DNA of 64,000 nucleotides. Origin: Coniochaeta sp. PMI_546 (taxonomy: Eukaryota; Ascomycota; Sordariomycetes; Coniochaetales; Coniochaetaceae). Numbering within the stretch: position 1 is the first letter of the stretch; every line of letters starts with the position of its first letter. Shown here piece after piece: positions 58,620 to 64,000 of this stretch. The translations under genes and the position numbers were made by a program. Location of the stretch: the NCBI GenBank assembly GCA_021432605.1, contig MU271147.1:2108001-2172000 (forward strand), given 5' to 3'. The notes beneath the pieces were generated by a model. It was not told where the DNA came from. It saw only the letters and a program-made list of their open reading frames with translations, and did not search any database.

Positions 58620-59105
58620 ATGGCAGCGCTTTCTCCTGACGGCCAGGCTGCACTCGCAATCTGCCAAAAGCTCCTAGATTCGTTGATGGTCTTGGGCCCA
58701 GAAGGCAAGGCCCAATTCGTTTCCGCGCTGGCTCCGGGAGGTCAAGCTTGCCACGCGCGTCCAACCCAGCATCCCTCTGGACCGCCGCGGATAATCACTT
58801 ACGAAAAGAACGAAGAAGAGTTTCCTAACCGCATACCCTGGGACTCAAAAGACAAGCTTGAGGAGGGCATTGACGATGGCGAGGGCGGAAGGCAAGTGGT
58901 CGTGCTCGTGGACCACGATATCGCCATGGTATGGACACCTTTCTGGTTCAAGCGTAATGGGAGCTTGACGCACGTTGGGACAAACTGCTTCACGCTGGCG
59001 AAGCATCTGACGGATTCCTCTGGAACCAACGGAGAGTGGAAGGTTGTCGGGATGACCGACACGGGGCGGCCCCCATCAGAGGAGGAGAAGAAGAGACTCC
59101 AATAG
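58620..59105 (+). CDS. NTF2/SnoaL-like small protein
   Basis: A 161-residue protein of the broad NTF2-like (SnoaL) cone-fold group, common in ascomycetes and usually of unknown role; some members are small-molecule isomerases or cyclases. The conserved C-terminal half is clear: VVVLVDHDIAMVWTPFWFKR, then THVGTNCFTL and GEWKVVGMTDTGRPPSEEE, matching the family pattern of two long strands and a closing helix. The N-terminal helix (SPDGQAALAICQKLLDSL) precedes a Pro/Ala-rich loop. The start at 58620 follows a probable leader-intron acceptor at 58598; the frame is open upstream of it but the first ATG beyond would add residues from the intron. No catalytic residues can be assigned. Confidence 0.75.
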   Translation: MAALSPDGQAALAICQKLLDSLMVLGPEGKAQFVSALAPGGQACHARPTQHPSGPPRIITYEKNEEEFPNRIPWDSKDKLEEGIDDGEGGRQVVVLVDHDIAMVWTPFWFKRNGSLTHVGTNCFTLAKHLTDSSGTNGEWKVVGMTDTGRPPSEEEKKRLQ

Positions 59106-59687
59106 CAGCGTGCTCCGGGTGATAATAAGGTCCACGAGAAATATAGGCTTGAATGATCTTGAATGGATGGAACATAAGCGCAGCCCAAACATAACTTTCC
59201 GCTACTCGACATCGGGGCTTAACCAGCAAGCCGACAATCGCCTTTCCATTGGCTATCATTACCGCGGCTCCTGACGGGATGGATGCCTCACGTCTACGAG
59301 AAAGGGTGTGGGATTTGCCAGCGAAAACACCCTACCGATAGTTTGAATATCGGCACGTCCATGTGACTGTCTTGTTGCCATGACGACGCTCCTCGCCAAC
59401 CCCTGATCGACATGCGGTGCTAAGCCCAGACAAGCGGGTCCACCCGGAACGATCCCGCCTCGGGAATGTTACGTACTCGTACCGCCAGCCGAACTCCAAT
59501 CTCTGATATCACATGCCACACGAGAGACGAAATGATGCTATTGATGAGAAGGAAAAGTATGGAGTCTATGGCTGAGCTGTGATACACGACACGTGTACGA
59601 CGAAAATGCAAAAAGCTATGCTCAAACGAGCATTGTGGAAAAATAAAAATGGGAGGGCTAGAATGTGGATGAATATAAACGACGACA
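59106..59687. other. Convergent spacer
   Basis: About 580 bases where the NTF2-like and dehydrogenase genes converge; holds both 3' ends. No gene or repeat seen. Confidence 0.45.
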
Positions 59688-60671
59688 TCATGCTCTCAAG
59701 AAAGGGGCAATCTGCTCCTCACACCAACCCACAAAGTCCTTGGCCAACCCAGTTCCTCCCTCCTCCTTGGTCTTCATACATTTCAAGAGGTCCTTTCTCG
59801 GAGCCGGATGCTTCCTGCCCCAAGGAAGGATAAGACCACCCACGTCTTCCATGCCGACCTCGTCCGACAATCCAGCGTACAACTCCGTGTACGCCCCCAG
59901 CTTAGGCGGGTGAAGCAGCAGCCGAGCCCACGATCGCCACCACTCGAGATCCTTCAGAAGCGGCGTATCCATGTTGCCCGGACTCTGCGCCAGGCTCAGG
60001 ATGCCCTTGGGCGCGAGCTCCCTGCCCAGCTCGCTGGAGAGAAACCAGTTGCCCGTCTTGGTGATGGCATAGATGGCGTCACGACCCTTGGGTTTCTTGA
60101 CGTCCTCCATCTTGAATCCGCCTTTGGGTGTCTCGCCGTCGACGCTGAAGGACGCCGTCCAGATGATGCGTACGGAGCCGGCGGCGGCGACTTGCGCTGC
60201 TCTTGCTTCCAGGGCGGGCAAGACGCAGCGCGTGAACAGCAGTGGGCCGAGGCAGTTGGTCGATGTGATGAGGTCGTGGCCTTGCGCGGACTTTGAGCCG
60301 TGCGGAGCGCTGAGGGAGATGCCCGCGTTGTTCCACAGGACGTCGATGTAACCACCGCATTTGTCGAGCACCTGTTCAGCCGATGCCTTGACAGTAGTTA
60401 AGTCTGCGTAGTCCAGGACGACAAAGTCTACTTTTCCTGCTGTCTCGCTCGTGGTTGAAGTCTTGATCGACTCTATCGCCAGCTTCGCCTTGGTCTCGGT
60501 GCGGGATGTGATGACGACGTTGCCGCCGGCGCCGTACAGTATCTTGGCGAGCTCGAGCCCGGCCCCAGATCCTCCGCCGGTGATGACAAAGACCTTGCCT
60601 TTCTGGCTAGGCAACTCATTCTCTGTGAATGTTGGATCAGGCGGGAAGAACTGAGACCACGTTGTACCCAT
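59688..60671 (-). CDS. Short-chain dehydrogenase/reductase (retinol-dehydrogenase-like)
   Basis: Intronless 327-residue NAD(P)-dependent oxidoreductase of the classical SDR group. The Rossmann dinucleotide motif TGGGSGAG is at 31-38, the stabilising NNAG at 114-117, catalytic serine in TASFS near 174-176, and the active-site YAITK at 201-205 (Y201, K205). The basic residues after the second strand (TSRTETKAK) suggest NADP(H) preference. A leader of about 25 residues, WSQFFPPDPTFTENELPSQK, before the first strand is typical of a fungal SDR clade related to retinol/WW-domain-type dehydrogenases, many of which reduce aldehydes or act in secondary metabolism. No partner genes nearby, so the substrate is open. 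The ATG at 60671 is the first in frame. Confidence 0.93.
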   Translation of the reverse strand: MGTTWSQFFPPDPTFTENELPSQKGKVFVITGGGSGAGLELAKILYGAGGNVVITSRTETKAKLAIESIKTSTTSETAGKVDFVVLDYADLTTVKASAEQVLDKCGGYIDVLWNNAGISLSAPHGSKSAQGHDLITSTNCLGPLLFTRCVLPALEARAAQVAAAGSVRIIWTASFSVDGETPKGGFKMEDVKKPKGRDAIYAITKTGNWFLSSELGRELAPKGILSLAQSPGNMDTPLLKDLEWWRSWARLLLHPPKLGAYTELYAGLSDEVGMEDVGGLILPWGRKHPAPRKDLLKCMKTKEEGGTGLAKDFVGWCEEQIAPFLRA

Positions 60672-61567
60672 CTTGTTGATGCGAGGTGTCCTCGAATGTC
60701 TACGTCCCCAGGTTGTAGCGTGAGGTCAGAAGACATACTTATTTATCATAGTATGCCCTCACCGATATTTGTTGCTCTTCGTATTTAGACCATGGTCGAC
60801 GCCGGGATTCGGATCCTTCAATTACATATTAAAATTATCACCAACGTTTCCGTAGATCACATTCTTCGGCGTATTACGACCGGATGCAAATGCCGTGGAC
60901 AGTAAGGTAACCAGGTACCTGAGAAATCAGTGACACCAACGGCTGTATAACGTCCGGCAGCCAGGTTGAGCCTGTCGAGTCTCGCATATCGAGCCATGTA
61001 CCACGTAGGACAAGGCATTCGTAACGTCAACTCTCATTCACTTTCTGCTGTGAGGACTGGATATTTAGCAGCGTCAGAACCCATAATCCAGAGGATATAT
61101 CACCCTGGATATCAAAAACACGTCTTCCGCTCATGCCACGATGCCGTCGACATTTCATCACTTGCAAGTTCGCGGTGATGATGGCCAAACAAGCCAGGTC
61201 GTCTTCTCACTGATCATTGGTGTTATGGCTGCTATTCTTGCCTTTGCCTGTGTCTACTGCGCCATTCACTGGTATCGAACTCGCTCGGAGAGAGAGAGGG
61301 AGATGACTTGATAATATCCGCCCTCTCGTCCCGAACCTGAACTCGTTGGCCCCCCTTGCTGCAGCATCCTCGGGGCTGACTAAAGCCGAATGGAGCTGGG
61401 GAACCCCCACTAAAACTGCCCCGCCAATGCCCTGATATGACGAAGTGACGACAGCGGAGGCAAAGCTGTAGCATTTACTGCGCTGTGGTAGAGCTCAAGA
61501 ATTTGTCACAGCAGGTCTACAGTTCTCATTGCAAGCTGCACTCACGTCCGAAAGCTTACACGTCAAC
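60672..61567. promoter_or_regulatory. Divergent promoter region
   Basis: About 900 bases between the divergent SDR and RQC2 genes, which must contain both promoters. Short frames at 60966-61178 and 61207-61474 are overlapped and without domains. No specific element identified. Confidence 0.4.
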
Positions 61568-64000
61568 ATGAAGCAAAGATTCTCGTCCTTGGACGTCAAG
61601 GTGAGCATTGCAGTTACGATCGCCCTCGTCTCGTGTGACAGCGTCTAACATATACATCCCAGGTCATCGCCCATGAGCTCTCGGAGGCTCTGGTCACTTT
61701 GCGCCTCTCCAACATCTACGACCTCAACTCCAAGATCCTGCTGCTCAAGTTCGCCAAACCCGACAACAAGAAGCAACTCCTGATCGAGTCCGGTTTCCGA
61801 TGTCACCTAACCGAGTTCGCGCGCACGACTGCCGCAGCACCGAGTCCATTCGTCGCCCGCCTTCGCAAGTTCCTCAAGACGAGGAGGTGCACATCCGTCT
61901 CCCAGATCGGCACCGACAGGATCATCGAGTTCCAGTTTAGCGATGGACAGTATAGACTATATCTCGAGTTCTTTGCCAGCGGCAATGTCATCCTCACCGA
62001 CAAGGAGCTCAAGATTCTGACCTTGATGCGCACCGTGCCGGAAGGTGAAGGACAAGAGCCCCAAAAGGTCGGCTCTACTTACAGTTTAGACAACCGGCAG
62101 AACTACAGTGGTATACCGCCCTTGACCAAGGAGAGACTGCGCAATGCCCTCAAGACGACCGTTGAGAAGGCGGCCGCGCCGCAGCCGACTGGAAAGAAGG
62201 GGAAGAAAAAGCCGGGCGAGGACCTCAGGAGGGGTCTAGCAACGACCATCACCGAACTACCGCCGATGCTCGTCGAGCATGCTTTCAAAGTCACGAATTT
62301 TGATTCGACGTCGAGCCCGAGCGATATCCTGGAGAACGAGGACCTACTCGACGCTCTGTTCCACTCACTAGAAAAGGCTCGCAGCATAGTCGAAGAGGTG
62401 ACCAGCGCACCGACATCGAAGGGGTATATCATTGCCAAGCGCAGATCCGGAGCCACGAAGTCGGAAACTGCGGAGGGCTCCGAAGATAAAACCAAAGACT
62501 TGATGTATGAGGACTTTCACCCATTCCTGCCCAAGCAGTTTGCGGAGGAAAGCCCGGAATACAAAGTTCTCACCTTTGATGGCTTCAACAAGACCGTGGA
62601 TGAATTCTTCTCCTCGCTGGAGGGACAAAGACTGGAGTCCAAGCTTACCGAGCGCGAAGCGGCGGCGAAAAGAAAGCTAGACGCGGCCCGACAAGACCAA
62701 GCGAAACGCTTGGAAGGCCTCCAGGAGGCACAGCTGCTCAATGAACGGAAAGCTGCTGCCATCGAAGCCAATGCCGAGAGAGTCCAGGAAGCGATGGACG
62801 CCGTCAACGGCTTGCTCCAACAAGGCATGGACTGGGTCGACATTAATAAGCTGGTCGAGAGAGAAAAGAAGATGGGCAACCCGGTCGCACAGATCATTAA
62901 GCTGCCCATGAACCTTGCCGAGAACATCATCACTCTAGACATTGGCGAGGAAGAGGAGGATGAGGAAGAGGGGCCCGACTTCAACTACGAGACGGATTCG
63001 GATGTCTCTGATGATGATGAGTACGCCGCGACAGAAGACGGGAAGCCTAAACCGGCAGAGAAGCGACTCGAGGTAGACATCAAGCTTGGTATATCGCCGT
63101 GGGCTAATGCGAGAGAGTACTATGATCAGAAGCGGACAGCGGCTGTCAAACACGAGAAGACACTACAGCAGTCAACCATTGCTTTGAAGAACGCCGAGCA
63201 CAAGATCGGCGAGGACCTGAAGAAGGGCTTGAAGCAGGAGAAGGCCATTCTGCAACCAGTTCGGCGGCAGATGTGGTTCGAGAAGTTTATTTGGTTCATA
63301 TCATCGGACGGCTATCTGGTCCTCGGCGGTCGCGACGCGACACAGAACGAAATGATTTACAAGCGCTACCTTCGCAAGGGAGACGTGTACGTCCATGCCG
63401 ACCTCCACGGAGCGTCGAGCGTCATTATCAAGAACAACCCCAAGACGCCCGATGCACCTATACCTCCATCGACCCTGTCGCAGGCAGGTACCATGTCCGT
63501 CTGTTCCTCCAGTGCGTGGGAATCGCGGGCTGGCATGTCTGCCTGGTGGGTCAGAGCCGAGCAGGTGTCCAAGTCTGCGCCGACCGGGCAGTTCCTGCCG
63601 ACTGGCAGCTTTATGGTCCGCGGAGAGAAGAACTTTCTGCCGCCGGCGCAGCTGATCCTGGGCTTTGCACTTATGTTCAGGCTTAGCGAAGAGAGCACTG
63701 CGAAACATGTGAAGCACAGGATATACGAGGGCGTTGAGTCCAAGGGAAAGGGTGCAGACGACGGGGCTGAGGCAGACCAAGCGGACGAGGGCAGTGATTC
63801 TGGGTCCGACTCTGGGGATGATGATGTGGAATCACAACAACGCTCGAATCCTCTGCAGTCAACAGAGGCACACGATGCAGAAGACCATCAGGAGGGTGAT
63901 CAGGGAACACACCAAGAGACGTCGGATCCACCGTCAGAAAAGCTCGCCGACCTGGACATAGTAGACAACGCACAGACAGAAGACAAGCCAGCGGAGCAAG
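61568..64000 (+). CDS. RQC2: Rqc2/Tae2/NEMF ribosome quality control factor (partial, runs off the window)
   Basis: Rqc2 (NEMF in animals) binds the stalled 60S subunit with Ltn1 and recruits Ala/Thr tRNAs to add C-terminal CAT tails to stalled nascent chains. Exon 1 is 61568-61600 (33 bases), then a 62-base intron (GTGAGC...CCCAG), then exon 2 from 61663, open to the window end: 790 complete codons are visible, and the C-terminus lies outside. The NFACT-N domain starts MKQRFSSLDVKVIAHEL, with D9 conserved, and TDRIIEFQFSDG carries D96-R97, matching the DR pair needed for CAT tailing in yeast. A Glu/Ala/Lys/Arg coiled coil follows (about residues 355-420), then an acidic EEEEDEEE stretch, the NFACT-R domain (GDVYVHADLHGASSVIIKN, MSAWWVRAEQVSKSAPTG, GEKNFLPPAQLILGF) and an acidic linker. 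The NFACT-C end is missing only because of the window edge. Confidence 0.95.

Overview
The window is nuclear DNA of a filamentous ascomycete (Pezizomycotina, probably Sordariomycetes). It shows short GT...AG introns of about 50-75 bases with CTAAC/CTGAC-like branch sites, GC-rich coding sequence and AGGTACCT-rich spacers. It carries hex1 (Woronin body protein, found only in Pezizomycotina), an os-5/pbsB-type PBS2 kinase and a LaeA-like methyltransferase. No mitochondrial, viral or intact transposon sequence was recognised. Gene models were built by reading splice sites by eye and joining exons in frame; no search was run.

Layout. 0.3-2.5 kb: PBS2 MAPKK (-). 5.7-6.1 kb: a doubtful micro-gene (-). 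6.5-8.4 kb: PIN/auxin-efflux-like carrier (+). 9.6-10.4 kb: SUR7-family membrane protein (-). 11.9-12.8 kb: omega-like glutathione S-transferase (+). 14.8-16.6 kb: COMT-type O-methyltransferase with extra tails (-). 17.9-18.7 kb: unknown protein (-). 20.8-22.4 kb: LaeA-like methyltransferase (-). 24.0-25.0 kb: membrane-anchored unknown (-). 25.6-26.8 kb: unusual SAM-binding protein (+). 27.1 kb: tRNA-Lys(CTT). 28.7-29.5 kb: conserved unknown (-). 30.1-33.9 kb: glutamine/histidine-rich regulator resembling MedA/Ren1/Acr1 (-), whose leader may start near 37.5 kb. About 38-45.8 kb: a gene desert. 45.8-46.1 kb: small protein (-). 46.9-50.0 kb: large charged protein (-). 53.5-54.8 kb: decayed bleomycin hydrolase gene (-). 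55.5-57.0 kb: hex1 (-). 58.6-59.1 kb: NTF2/SnoaL-like protein (+). 59.7-60.7 kb: short-chain dehydrogenase (-). 61.6 kb to the window end: RQC2/NEMF (+), cut by the edge.

The genes look like an ordinary euchromatic mix rather than one pathway: stress signalling (PBS2), cortex and septal-pore biology (SUR7, HEX1), developmental and metabolic regulation (MedA-like, LaeA-like), detoxification (GST, SDR) and ribosome quality control (RQC2). The methyltransferases are scattered and no polyketide synthase, NRPS or terpene synthase accompanies them, so I do not call a biosynthetic cluster. The most interesting signals are the long AUG-free coding extension upstream of HEX1, the bleomycin hydrolase relic, the very long split leader of the MedA-like gene, and a 27-bp tandem repeat that keeps a 9-residue reading frame.
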